Below, one piece after another: positions 1 to 5,277 of a stretch of 5,410 nucleotides of DNA. Origin of the DNA: CAYGWP01 sp964353455 (GTDB taxonomy: Bacteria; Planctomycetota; Phycisphaerae; FEN-1346); assembly GCA_964353455.1 (NCBI GenBank), contig CAYGWP010000562.1, positions 1 through 5,410 of the forward strand. Reading direction: 5' to 3'. Made by a program: the position numbers and the translations under genes. How positions within the stretch are numbered: position 1 is the first letter of the stretch; every line of letters begins with the position of its first letter. Below the pieces are notes generated by a model that was not told the DNA's origin, did not search any database, and saw only the letters and a list, made by a program, of their open reading frames with translations.

Positions 1-456
1 AGCCGCGAGACGGCCCCGGCCATCGGCCGCACCTCCAGCGGCGCGATGCGGGCCAGCGGATGGGACCGCATACCCCTCATCCGCATGACGAACGTGAACC
101 TGCTGCCGGGCGCGGCGGGGCGGCTCGAAGACCTCATCGCCGGCACCGACGACGGGCTTTACCTGGCGACCAACAGGTCGTGGTCGATCGACAACAAGCG
201 CCTGAACTTCCAGTTCGGCACCGAGGTCTGCCGCGAGATCAAGGGCGGCAAACTCGGACAAGTCTATAAGAATGCAACTTATACCGGAATCACGCCCGAG
301 TTCTGGGGCTCGTGCGATGCGGTCTGTGGCCCGGCCGAGTGGCGCCTGTGGGGCACGCCGAACTGCGGCAAGGGCGAGCCGAGCCAGACCGCCCGCGTGG
401 GCCACGGCGTCGCCCCGGCCCGTTTCCGCAACGTGCAGGTAGGAGTTCGGGCATGA
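1..456 (+). CDS. tldD: TldD, metalloprotease subunit (3' part only)
   Basis: This is the C-terminal 151 residues of a TldD/PmbA-family protein, open at the window's left edge. In E. coli, TldD is the zinc-bearing subunit of the TldD/TldE protease, which trims unfolded peptides such as pro-microcin B17 and CcdA. Visible family features are the S-G-x-x-RA stretch, an IRMTNVNLLPG segment (in the family this region is R-M-x-N and PG), and a late NCGKGEPSQ segment. The family's third zinc ligand is a cysteine in a CGK context, matched by the codon at 364-366. The HExxxH motif carrying the other two ligands would lie upstream of the window. The fragment has an in-frame ATG at 46, but homology continues to base 1, so that ATG is internal. 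The TGA stop overlaps the ATG of the next gene. The family call is firm; assignment to the TldD rather than the TldE branch rests on the cysteine and the gene order. Confidence 0.85.
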   Translation, partial: SRETAPAIGRTSSGAMRASGWDRIPLIRMTNVNLLPGAAGRLEDLIAGTDDGLYLATNRSWSIDNKRLNFQFGTEVCREIKGGKLGQVYKNATYTGITPEFWGSCDAVCGPAEWRLWGTPNCGKGEPSQTARVGHGVAPARFRNVQVGVRA

Positions 457-1793
457 GCGCAAAGGAGCGCGAGCAAAGGCTGCTTGAGATCGGCGCGGCG
501 GTCGTCCGCGCAAGCCCCGCCGACGAGACCGAGATCATCTTCTCCGAGGGGCAGACGCTCCTCACGCGGTTCAGCCGCAACCACATCCACCAGAACGTGG
601 GGACCGAGGAGGTCTGGGCGTCGGTCCGCGTCGTGGCCGGGAAGCGCGTGGGAGTGGCGACGGCGTCGAGCCTGCTGCCGGAAGCCCTCTCCGGGGCGCG
701 CGACGAGGCGATGGCGATCGCCCGGGCATCGGAACCCGTGAAGGACTGGCCTGGCCTGCCGCCGCCGAGGACCGTCAAGCCGGTCGAGGCATACGACGCC
801 GCGACGGCCGAGGTCTCCGCCGATGCGCGGGCCGACATGGCCGGCGCGATCATCGCCGCAGCCCAGGCGAAAAAGGCCGAGGCGGCCGGCGCTGTCGAGA
901 TCGAAGAAGGGACGCTCGTCGTCGTAAACTCGCGCGGCGTGGCCGTGGCCGACAGCCGCACCCGCGCCCAGGTCCACACGGTCGTTACGTGCGGAGATGG
1001 GTCGGGATACGCCGAGGGCGTCTCGACCCGATTCGGCGACCTCAGCGGCAAGACCATCGGCCGGCGCGCCGCCCGCAAAGCGTGCGACAGCCGCGGGCCG
1101 CAACCCATCGAGCCGGGTCGATACGACGTCATCCTCGAACCGCCGGCCGTGGGCGAGTGGATCGAGTACCTTTCGTACATCGGCTTCAGCGGCAAGAACT
1201 TTGACGAGGGCCGCAGCCCCTTGAGCGGCAAACTGGGCGAGCGCATCACCGGCCAAGAGGTGACGATCTGGGACAACGCCCTCTCGCCGCGGACGATTCC
1301 GCAGGCGTTCGATTACGAGGGGATGCCGAAGCAACGCCTCACGCTTATCGACCGCGGCGTGGCCAAGGCGGTCGGCACGAGCCATTACCGCGCGCGGCAC
1401 ATGGGCAAGCGGCGCTCCAGCGGCTCGGCCCTGCCCGCCGCGACGAGTTACGAGTGCCTGCCGCTGCACCTATTCATGAAAGGCGGCCGGTCGAGCGCCG
1501 AGCGCCTCGTCGCCGAGACGAAGCGCGGCCTCCTCATCACGCGGTTCCATTACACGAATATCCTGGACCCCATGAAAACGGTCCTGACGGGCATGACGAG
1601 GGACGGGACGTTCCTCGTTGAGAACGGCGCGGTCGTCGGCCCGGTGCGCAACCTGCGATACACCGAGAACGTGCTGGAGGCTCTTGCGCGCATCGACGGC
1701 CTCTCGCGCCAGACAACACTCGTTCGCGGGCCGCTCGTTGTGCCTACCGTTCGGATACGCGAGGTGCAGTTCACCGGCACGACGGAATTTTGA
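453..1793 (+). CDS. pmbA: TldE/PmbA-type subunit of the TldD/TldE protease
   Basis: This 446-residue protein has the usual length and architecture of a PmbA/TldE protein. The N-terminal domain lies at about residues 1-130. A middle region ends in YDVILEPPAVGEWIEYL (224-240). The C-terminal domain holds GLLITRFHYTNILDP (359-373), a LVENGAVVGPVRNLRYTEN segment (388-406) and a terminal FTGTTEF. No HExxxH motif is present anywhere. Where TldD carries it, this protein has only a hydrophobic helix around 232-240, as expected for the non-catalytic partner that forms a heterodimer with TldD. The start is ATG 453, overlapping the tldD stop as ATGA, with AGGAG at 441-445 seven bases upstream. A longer reading frame extends back to 312, but only through tldD. 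The overlap implies coupled translation and stoichiometric production. The substrate in this organism cannot be told from the sequence. Confidence 0.9.
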   Translation: MSAKEREQRLLEIGAAVVRASPADETEIIFSEGQTLLTRFSRNHIHQNVGTEEVWASVRVVAGKRVGVATASSLLPEALSGARDEAMAIARASEPVKDWPGLPPPRTVKPVEAYDAATAEVSADARADMAGAIIAAAQAKKAEAAGAVEIEEGTLVVVNSRGVAVADSRTRAQVHTVVTCGDGSGYAEGVSTRFGDLSGKTIGRRAARKACDSRGPQPIEPGRYDVILEPPAVGEWIEYLSYIGFSGKNFDEGRSPLSGKLGERITGQEVTIWDNALSPRTIPQAFDYEGMPKQRLTLIDRGVAKAVGTSHYRARHMGKRRSSGSALPAATSYECLPLHLFMKGGRSSAERLVAETKRGLLITRFHYTNILDPMKTVLTGMTRDGTFLVENGAVVGPVRNLRYTENVLEALARIDGLSRQTTLVRGPLVVPTVRIREVQFTGTTEF

Positions 1794-1920
1794 TGTCTTG
1801 CCACAGCGAAGATGAAACCCAATGTGGAATCGGAGATGGGTTCGTGTGCCGGAGAAGAATCACATTAGTGGAGAATAGCCCGTGCGGCGCCGGCCCGTTT
1901 ACGGGCCATCCCGCGAAGCG

Positions 1921-1947
1921 GTGTAGGCCAGGGCTTTTAGCCCTGGC
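1921..1947 (+). repeat. REP-like core: GTGTAG plus 9-bp hairpin (left)
   Basis: GTGTAG at 1921-1926 is followed directly by arm GCCAGGGCT (1927-1935), loop TTT and arm AGCCCTGGC (1939-1947). REP sequences bound by RAYT transposases carry a GTAG tetranucleotide at the 5' foot of an imperfect hairpin, and that layout is seen here. The hairpin has no following T-run, so it is not an intrinsic terminator. Confidence 0.7.
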
Positions 1948-1971
1948 AACGCGAAGACAAACCACCATAAT
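1943..1971 (+). promoter_or_regulatory. Candidate promoter of the transposase gene
   Basis: CTGGCA (1943-1948; four of six matches to TTGACA) and CATAAT (1966-1971; five of six matches to TATAAT) are separated by exactly 17 bases. They sit in the only A+T-rich patch of the tldE-transposase gap. The -35 box overlaps the 3' arm of the GTGTAG hairpin. A transposase or other protein bound to that hairpin could therefore affect transcription. Start-site mapping is absent, so this is a sequence-only call. Confidence 0.4.
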
Positions 1972-2015
1972 TTAATTTTCTTTCAGCCCGCTTTAGCGGG
2001 CGGATGAATTACGGC

Positions 2016-2030
2016 AAAGGAGAACGCTTG
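2016..2030 (+). promoter_or_regulatory. Shine-Dalgarno that fixes a TTG start
   Basis: AAAGGAG (2016-2022) is followed by five bases and TTG (2028-2030). This decides the start against the upstream ATG at 2004, which has only the 3' arm of palindrome P4 in front of it. The resulting N-terminus also matches the usual opening of this transposase family. A weak TTG start would keep transposase levels low. Confidence 0.7.
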
Positions 2031-2528
2031 TCGCGTCGAGCCTATAGCGAGATCAACCTGCACATCACGTGGCATACGAAGGACAATGCAGCGGTTCTCC
2101 GCGACGAGATCGAGGTCCAACTGCACCGTTACCTTCGCGGCCGCGCGGCTCAGGCATCGGGGCTGTTCTGGCACGAGGTCGGCGGCACGGACGACCACGT
2201 GCATCTGGTGATCGCGGTTCCGCCGACGCTGCTGGTGAGCGACTGGATCGGCGAGATGAAAGGGGCAAGTTCCCACCACATCAACAACGTGGTGGCCAAC
2301 CGCAGGGTCCTCGAGTGGCAACCGGGTTACGGCGTGGTGAGTTTCGGCACAAAGGACCTCCCCTGGGTCCTGGATTACGTGAGAAAACAGCGCGAGCATC
2401 ACGCACGCGGCAAGGTTTACGCGCGGCTGGAGCGGATAGAGGCGGATGAGGTGCAATCGCCCGCTGAAGCGGGCTCGAAACAGGAAAAAGGAAAGGGAGA
2501 GGGCGCTCGGGCCGCTACCTCGCCCTAA
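2028..2528 (+). CDS. REP-associated tyrosine transposase (RAYT; IS200-like Y1 HUH family)
   Basis: The protein has 166 residues from a TTG start and is a single Y1-transposase domain. The HUH metal-binding motif is DDHVHLVI (His57, His59), and the candidate nucleophile is Tyr117 in LDYVRKQREHH. The EWQPGYGVVSF segment (96-106) and the MSRRAYSEINLHITWHTK opening are typical of the family. Such enzymes cut and rejoin single-stranded DNA through a 5'-phosphotyrosine, and the RAYT branch acts on REP hairpins marked by GTAG. The start was chosen because AAAGGAG (2016-2022) lies five bases before TTG 2028. An in-frame ATG at 2004 would add eight residues but abuts palindrome P4 and lacks a ribosome site. 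The catalytic domain ends near residue 140. The remaining tail (about 143-166) is low in complexity and is encoded by right-arm palindromes, and the TAA stop lies at the apex of one hairpin. No TnpB partner is present. Confidence 0.85.
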   Translation: MSRRAYSEINLHITWHTKDNAAVLRDEIEVQLHRYLRGRAAQASGLFWHEVGGTDDHVHLVIAVPPTLLVSDWIGEMKGASSHHINNVVANRRVLEWQPGYGVVSFGTKDLPWVLDYVRKQREHHARGKVYARLERIEADEVQSPAEAGSKQEKGKGEGARAATSP

Positions 2529-2578
2529 AAGGGCGAGGCTACACGTCCCTTCGGGACGAAAGGGCCGTAAACGGCCCT
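2459..2578 (-). repeat. Right hairpin arm of the RAYT module (inverted copy of the left)
   Basis: Palindromes on the + strand are as follows. P4' at 2459-2474 is GCCCGCTGAAGCGGGC, with the same seven-base stem as left P4. P3' at 2518-2538 has nine-base arms and an AAA loop, followed by CTACAC, the complement of GTGTAG. P2' at 2544-2558 has arms CGTCCC and GGGACG with a TTC loop. P1' at 2561-2578 has arms AGGGCCGT and ACGGCCCT with an AA loop. Read on the - strand, the order and loop sequences mirror the left arm. P4' and part of P3' are translated as the transposase tail. P1' and P2' lie in the leader of the dehydrogenase gene. Confidence 0.8.
2518..2544 (-). repeat. REP-like core: GTGTAG plus 9-bp hairpin (right, inverted)
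   Basis: On the - strand this reads GTGTAG, then arm CCTCGCCCT, loop TTT and arm AGGGCGAGG. The layout, stem length and loop are identical to those of the left core at 1921-1947, but the outer stem bases differ and still pair perfectly. The transposase stop codon (2526-2528) lies at the apex. As with the left core, no T-run follows on either strand. Confidence 0.7.
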
Positions 2579-2627
2579 CGGTGTGCTGAGGTCCCATCAA
2601 GCACAGCAAGCAACGGAAAGGCAAAAA

Positions 2628-3659
2628 ATGAAGGCACTGGTCTTACACAAGATGCGCGACCTCAGGGTCGAAGAGCGTCCGAAGCCGAAGCCGGGGCCGG
2701 GGCAGGTCCTGGTGCGTGTGCGGGCGGTGGGCCTGTGCGGGTCGGATGTCCACTACTACACGCATGGCCGCATCGGCAAGCAGGTGGTGACGGCGCCGAT
2801 GATCGTCGGGCACGAGGGCGCGGGCGAGGTGACCGCGCTCGGCGCAGGCGTCGATGGCCTCGGGACGGGAGAGCGGATCGCCATCGAGCCGGCCCTCTCG
2901 TGCGGGCACTGCGAGTTCTGCATCACGGGCAAACCGAACCTGTGTCCGAGGGTCAAGTTTTGTTCCACGCCGCCAATCGACGGCCTCATGTGCGAGTTCG
3001 CCGTCCTGGAGCGGCACCAGTGCGTGCCCATCCCGGACGCGATGTCGTGGGACGAGGCGGCCATGCTGGAGCCGCTCCAGGTGGGCGTCCACGCGAACAA
3101 CCTGGCCCGGGTCGTGACCGGCGAGACGGTGGCCGTGGTCGGCTCGGGGTGCATCGGCCTGGCGTGCATGGAAGTGGCCCGCGCGGCCGGCGCCGGGCGG
3201 ATCATCATCACCGACAAACTCGACTACCGGCTGAGGCTGGCCAGGAAACTCGGCGCCGACGAGACAATAAACATCGACCGAAAGGACCCCGTAGAGGAGG
3301 TCGAGCGCCTGACGGGCGGCCGCATGGCCACCCTTGTATTCGAGTGCACGAACCGCGCGGCCGGCGCCCCGCAGGCGTGGGAACTGGCGGGCATCGGCGG
3401 GCGGGTCATCATGGTCGGCATTCCGGAGGAGGACCAGATCGTTCTGGAGGCGCACGAGTCGCGCCGCAAGGAACTGCTTGTGCAGTACGTGCGCCGGTCG
3501 CGCCACGCCGCGCGCCAGGCCATCGACCTGGTGACCTCGCGCCGCGTCGATGTCGCCAGTTGGGTCACCCACCGCGTGCCGCTTGCCAGGGCAAAGACGG
3601 CCTTCGACATGGTGGCCGAGTACAAGAAGGGCGTGCTGAAGGCGGTGATCGTGCCGTAG
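2628..3659 (+). CDS. Zinc-dependent polyol dehydrogenase (sorbitol/xylitol dehydrogenase type)
   Basis: This is a 343-residue medium-chain dehydrogenase/reductase, the usual length for sorbitol (L-iditol) and xylitol dehydrogenases, which oxidise polyols to ketoses with NAD+. The catalytic zinc site is visible as Cys37 (GLCGSDVHYYTHGRIG, a hallmark of the sorbitol/xylitol branch), His62-Glu63 (GHEGAGEV) and Glu148 (LEPLQVGVHA). The structural zinc cysteines are 92, 95, 98 and 106. The Rossmann loop is GSGCIG (172-177), and Asp196 at the end of the second strand favours NAD over NADP. The start is ATG 2628, with GGAAAGG (2615-2621) six bases upstream. The frame stays open to an ATG at 2583, but that 15-residue extension resembles nothing in the family and lies beside the repeat arm. 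The segment LLVQYVRRSRHAARQAIDLV replaces the more usual substrate-domain sequence, so the exact substrate is uncertain. No sugar transporter or kinase is in view. Confidence 0.85.
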   Translation: MKALVLHKMRDLRVEERPKPKPGPGQVLVRVRAVGLCGSDVHYYTHGRIGKQVVTAPMIVGHEGAGEVTALGAGVDGLGTGERIAIEPALSCGHCEFCITGKPNLCPRVKFCSTPPIDGLMCEFAVLERHQCVPIPDAMSWDEAAMLEPLQVGVHANNLARVVTGETVAVVGSGCIGLACMEVARAAGAGRIIITDKLDYRLRLARKLGADETINIDRKDPVEEVERLTGGRMATLVFECTNRAAGAPQAWELAGIGGRVIMVGIPEEDQIVLEAHESRRKELLVQYVRRSRHAARQAIDLVTSRRVDVASWVTHRVPLARAKTAFDMVAEYKKGVLKAVIVP

Positions 3660-3722
3660 GCCGAAACGGGCTCGTCCCTCCTGAGGCGGGTCTTCGACTT
3701 CGACTGGCGGCTAAACGTGCGC

Positions 3723-3761
3723 AAAAAACGAGGATCCGGGTTCGCCGTGGCCCGGATCCTC
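3723..3761 (-). terminator. Intrinsic-terminator-shaped hairpin, - strand orientation
   Basis: The perfect 11-base arms GAGGATCCGGG (3730-3740) and CCCGGATCCTC (3751-3761) enclose a 10-base loop. Read on the - strand, the stem is followed by G and six T residues (the A-run at 3723-3728), which is the classic rho-independent signal. On the + strand no T-run follows. There it could only act as a 3'-end stabilising hairpin or a pause site for the dehydrogenase transcript. No - strand gene is visible upstream of it. It may stop antisense transcription heading into the dehydrogenase gene. Confidence 0.55.
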
Positions 3762-3765
3762 AAGA

Positions 3766-3801
3766 AGGCTGTCCCCGCGATAGCGGGGTGACCCACAGCC
3801 T
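3766..3801. repeat. REP-like compound hairpin
   Basis: The inner stem CCCCGC/GCGGGG (3773-3778 and 3783-3788) has a GATA loop. It sits inside an outer stem AGGCTGT/ACAGCCT (3766-3772 and 3795-3801), with a one-sided six-base bulge TGACCC. It has no T-run on either strand. In style it resembles the short C/G-rich palindromes elsewhere in the window, but its sequence is not a copy of any of them. Confidence 0.5.
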
Positions 3802-3856
3802 GCGTTTAGTATCGGCACGAAGCGGAGTTCGCTTGAGCGAAACCGTTGGGTTTTCA

Positions 3857-3885
3857 CTGGCAATCCCGGCCGAGTCTGGTAGGCT
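3857..3885 (+). promoter_or_regulatory. Candidate purA promoter (extended -10)
   Basis: CTGGCA (3857-3862) lies 17 bases before TAGGCT (3880-3885), which is preceded by TGG, an extended -10 motif. The same CTGGCA box with the same spacing occurs ahead of the transposase gene. The -10 matches only three of six consensus bases, so the call is weak. Its position, about 75 bases before purA and after the terminator-like hairpins, is suitable. Confidence 0.3.
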
Positions 3886-3900
3886 TTTGTAACGGCGCGG

Positions 3901-3960
3901 CTCCTGCGGGGGCGGCGCCGGCGCTTTGCGCCGACAAAGGAGTCTCTCGGAGACACGGGC
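3901..3960 (+). promoter_or_regulatory. Structured purA leader with two possible ribosome sites
   Basis: AAAGGAG (3936-3942) is the best Shine-Dalgarno match, but it ends 18 bases before the ATG. A second site, GGAG (3949-3952), is eight bases away. The small hairpin GTCTC/GAGAC (3942-3946 and 3950-3954) overlaps both sites. Upstream, CTCCT (3901-3905) is complementary to AGGAG (3938-3942). The two segments enclose a CGGCGC/GCGCCG hairpin with a TTT loop (3919-3933). These pairings could hide or expose the ribosome site, but regulation is not demonstrated. Confidence 0.4.
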
Positions 3961-5253
3961 ATGGCGAAACGGAAGACGAACACCTTGATCGTGGGCCTCA
4001 CGTGGGGCGACGAGGCCAAGGGCAAGATCGTGGACCTCCTGGCCGCGGAGCACGACATCGTCGTCCGCTATAACGGCGGCAACAACGCCGGGCACACCGT
4101 CGCCTTCGACGGCGCAACCTACAAACTCCATCTCGTGCCGTCGGGCCTCTTCCGCGAAAACGTCACGTGCGTCATCGGCGGCGGCGTGGTGGTGGACCCG
4201 AAGGTCCTGCTGGATGAGATCGCGCGGCACGAGGCGAAGGCGCCGCGCCTTCGCCGGCGCCTGCTCGTCTCCAGCCGCGCTCACACCATCTGGCCCTGGC
4301 ACACCAGACTTGAGGCCCTCTCCGAGAAGCACCAGGGGAAGGGCAAGATCGGGACGACCCTCCGCGGCATCGGCCCGGCATACGCCGACAAGGCGAACCG
4401 CGTGCACGCCATCCGCATCGGCGAATTCCTGCGGCCGGACCATCTCCAGAAGAAGGTCCAGCGGATCGTCGAGGCCCGCAACGAGGTCTTCGTGAAGGTC
4501 TTCGGCGAGGCGGGGCTGGACGCCGCCGCCGTCTGGCAGGAATACTCCACGTATGGAGAGGCTATCAGGCCGATGATCGCCGACACGACGGCTTACCTGC
4601 TTCGGGCGGTGGCTGATGGAAGAAGAATCCTCTTCGAGGGCGCACAGGGGACGCTGCTTGACATAGACCACGGGACATATCCTTACGTGACGAGTTCGAA
4701 CGCGTCGGCCGCGGGCGCCTGGCCGGGGGCGGGCGTGCCAGCCCGCGCCATCGGCGACATCCTCGGCGTCGTCAAGGCCTATACCACGCGGGTCGGCGAA
4801 GGCCCGTTCCCCACGGAACTGAAGGACGACATCGGCAGCCAGATCCGCGAGCAGGGCCACGAGTACGGCACGACGACCGGCCGGCCGCGGCGCTGCGGCT
4901 GGCTCGACACCTTCGCCATCCGGTACGCCGCACGCCTCAACGGCATCGACGGCATCGTCATCACGCTGCTGGACGTCCTGGGCGGCCTGCCGGAACTCAG
5001 GATATGCACCGGGTACACGCTTGACGGCAAGCCGCTGGAGGACTTCCCCGACGACCCGGCGGCGCTTGAGCAGGCCAAGCCGGTCCTCGAGAGTCTGGAA
5101 CCGTGGAAGGAAGACATCTCGGGCGCCCGGAGTTACAGGGACCTGCCGCGGGCCACCCGCGCATACGTGAAGCGCGTTGAGGAAATAATCGGCGCCCCGG
5201 TGCGTATCATCAGCATCGGGCCGAGCCGGGAGCAGACCATCTTCAGGTCGTAA
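3961..5253 (+). CDS. purA: Adenylosuccinate synthetase
   Basis: This 430-residue protein makes adenylosuccinate from IMP, aspartate and GTP, the first committed step from IMP to AMP, in the cytoplasm (EC 6.3.4.4). Its length is normal for the family. Conserved blocks are present in order. They are WGDEAKGK (15-22) with catalytic Asp17, GGNNAGHT (39-46) with catalytic His45, GTTLRGIGPAYADKANR (131-147) for IMP binding, LFEGAQGTLLDIDHGTYPYV (224-243), TTRVGEGPFPTEL (275-287), TTTGRPRRCGWLD (304-316), and a terminal SIGPSREQTI. Two positions differ from E. coli PurA. The second glycine of the P-loop GDEGKGK is Ala19, and the guanine-contacting TKLD motif reads TLLD (335-338). All other core residues look intact, so the enzyme is probably active. 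The start is ATG 3961; an in-frame start further upstream is not supported by homology. No purine biosynthesis neighbours are in view. Confidence 0.95.
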   Translation: MAKRKTNTLIVGLTWGDEAKGKIVDLLAAEHDIVVRYNGGNNAGHTVAFDGATYKLHLVPSGLFRENVTCVIGGGVVVDPKVLLDEIARHEAKAPRLRRRLLVSSRAHTIWPWHTRLEALSEKHQGKGKIGTTLRGIGPAYADKANRVHAIRIGEFLRPDHLQKKVQRIVEARNEVFVKVFGEAGLDAAAVWQEYSTYGEAIRPMIADTTAYLLRAVADGRRILFEGAQGTLLDIDHGTYPYVTSSNASAAGAWPGAGVPARAIGDILGVVKAYTTRVGEGPFPTELKDDIGSQIREQGHEYGTTTGRPRRCGWLDTFAIRYAARLNGIDGIVITLLDVLGGLPELRICTGYTLDGKPLEDFPDDPAALEQAKPVLESLEPWKEDISGARSYRDLPRATRAYVKRVEEIIGAPVRIISIGPSREQTIFRS

Positions 5254-5277
5254 ATATAATACGGCTCTGGATTCATA

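Larger units (their letters stand above)
1892..2001 (+). repeat. Left hairpin arm of the RAYT module
   Basis: There are four perfect palindromes. P1 at 1892-1907 has arms GGCCCGT and ACGGGCC with a TT loop. P2 at 1911-1921 has arms CCGC and GCGG with a GAA loop. P3 at 1927-1947 has nine-base arms and a TTT loop, and is preceded by GTGTAG (1921-1926). P4 at 1986-2001 is GCCCGCTTTAGCGGGC. Between P3 and P4 lies an A+T-rich, then pyrimidine-rich, stretch (about 1966-1984). P4 lies inside the predicted leader of the transposase mRNA, just ahead of its ribosome binding site. The right arm repeats this order in inverse orientation. Confidence 0.8.
1892..2578 (+). mobile_element. RAYT module: HUH transposase between inverted four-hairpin arms
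   Basis: The proposed element runs from the outermost hairpin of the left arm (1892-1907) to the outermost hairpin of the right arm (2561-2578), about 687 bases. It encloses a single-domain Y1/HUH transposase. Read inward from each end, both arms contain in the same order a GTTTAC-apex hairpin, a GAA-loop hairpin, the hexamer GTGTAG, a hairpin with apex CTTTTAG, a pyrimidine-rich stretch, and a 16-base palindrome of the form GCCCGCTnnAGCGGGC. A REP-associated tyrosine transposase gene flanked by inverted REP sequences is a known arrangement. The exact boundaries are inferred, because no target-site duplication or empty site can be seen. HUH transposases of this type normally make none. Confidence 0.7.
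3660..3960. other. Non-coding gap between the dehydrogenase gene and purA
   Basis: No credible gene lies here. The open frames that cross it on the - strand run through the flanking genes and show no family resemblance. The gap holds, in order, a strong hairpin with a U-run on its - strand side, a REP-like compound hairpin, a short TTCGCT/AGCGAA hairpin (3828-3841), a candidate promoter and the structured purA leader. The amount of structure suggests that the dehydrogenase gene and purA are separate transcription units. Confidence 0.6.

Noticed and set aside
279..1469. Long open frames on the - strand across tldD/tldE (396 and 328 residues)
   Set aside because: They lie opposite clearly recognisable TldD/TldE coding sequence. 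They are rich in arginine and alanine without family motifs, as expected of antisense frames in GC-rich genes.
1816..1842. AACCCA/TGGGTT stem with a 15-base loop after tldE, considered as a terminator
   Set aside because: The stem is only six pairs with a long loop and no T-run, so it is not convincing.
1892..2578. Clustered palindromes considered as a CRISPR array or attachment site
   Set aside because: The repeats are not evenly spaced direct repeats with unique spacers, no cas or integrase gene is present, and each unit is a self-complementary hairpin.
2583..2627. Upstream ATG giving a 15-residue extension of the dehydrogenase
   Set aside because: The family starts at the MKALVL segment, and GGAAAGG is placed correctly for ATG 2628.
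2735..3892. A 385-residue + strand frame inside the dehydrogenase gene
   Set aside because: It is out of frame with a gene bearing all zinc and NAD motifs. Its composition (very rich in Arg, Gly and Pro) is that of a frame-shifted GC-rich gene.
3961..4000. purA leader considered as a purine riboswitch
   Set aside because: I cannot find the three-way junction with the conserved purine-aptamer core. Only short local hairpins are visible upstream of the start codon.
3760..4860. A 366-residue open frame on the - strand across the purA leader and purA
   Set aside because: It is antisense to purA, whose motifs are intact, and has no recognisable domain or ribosome site.
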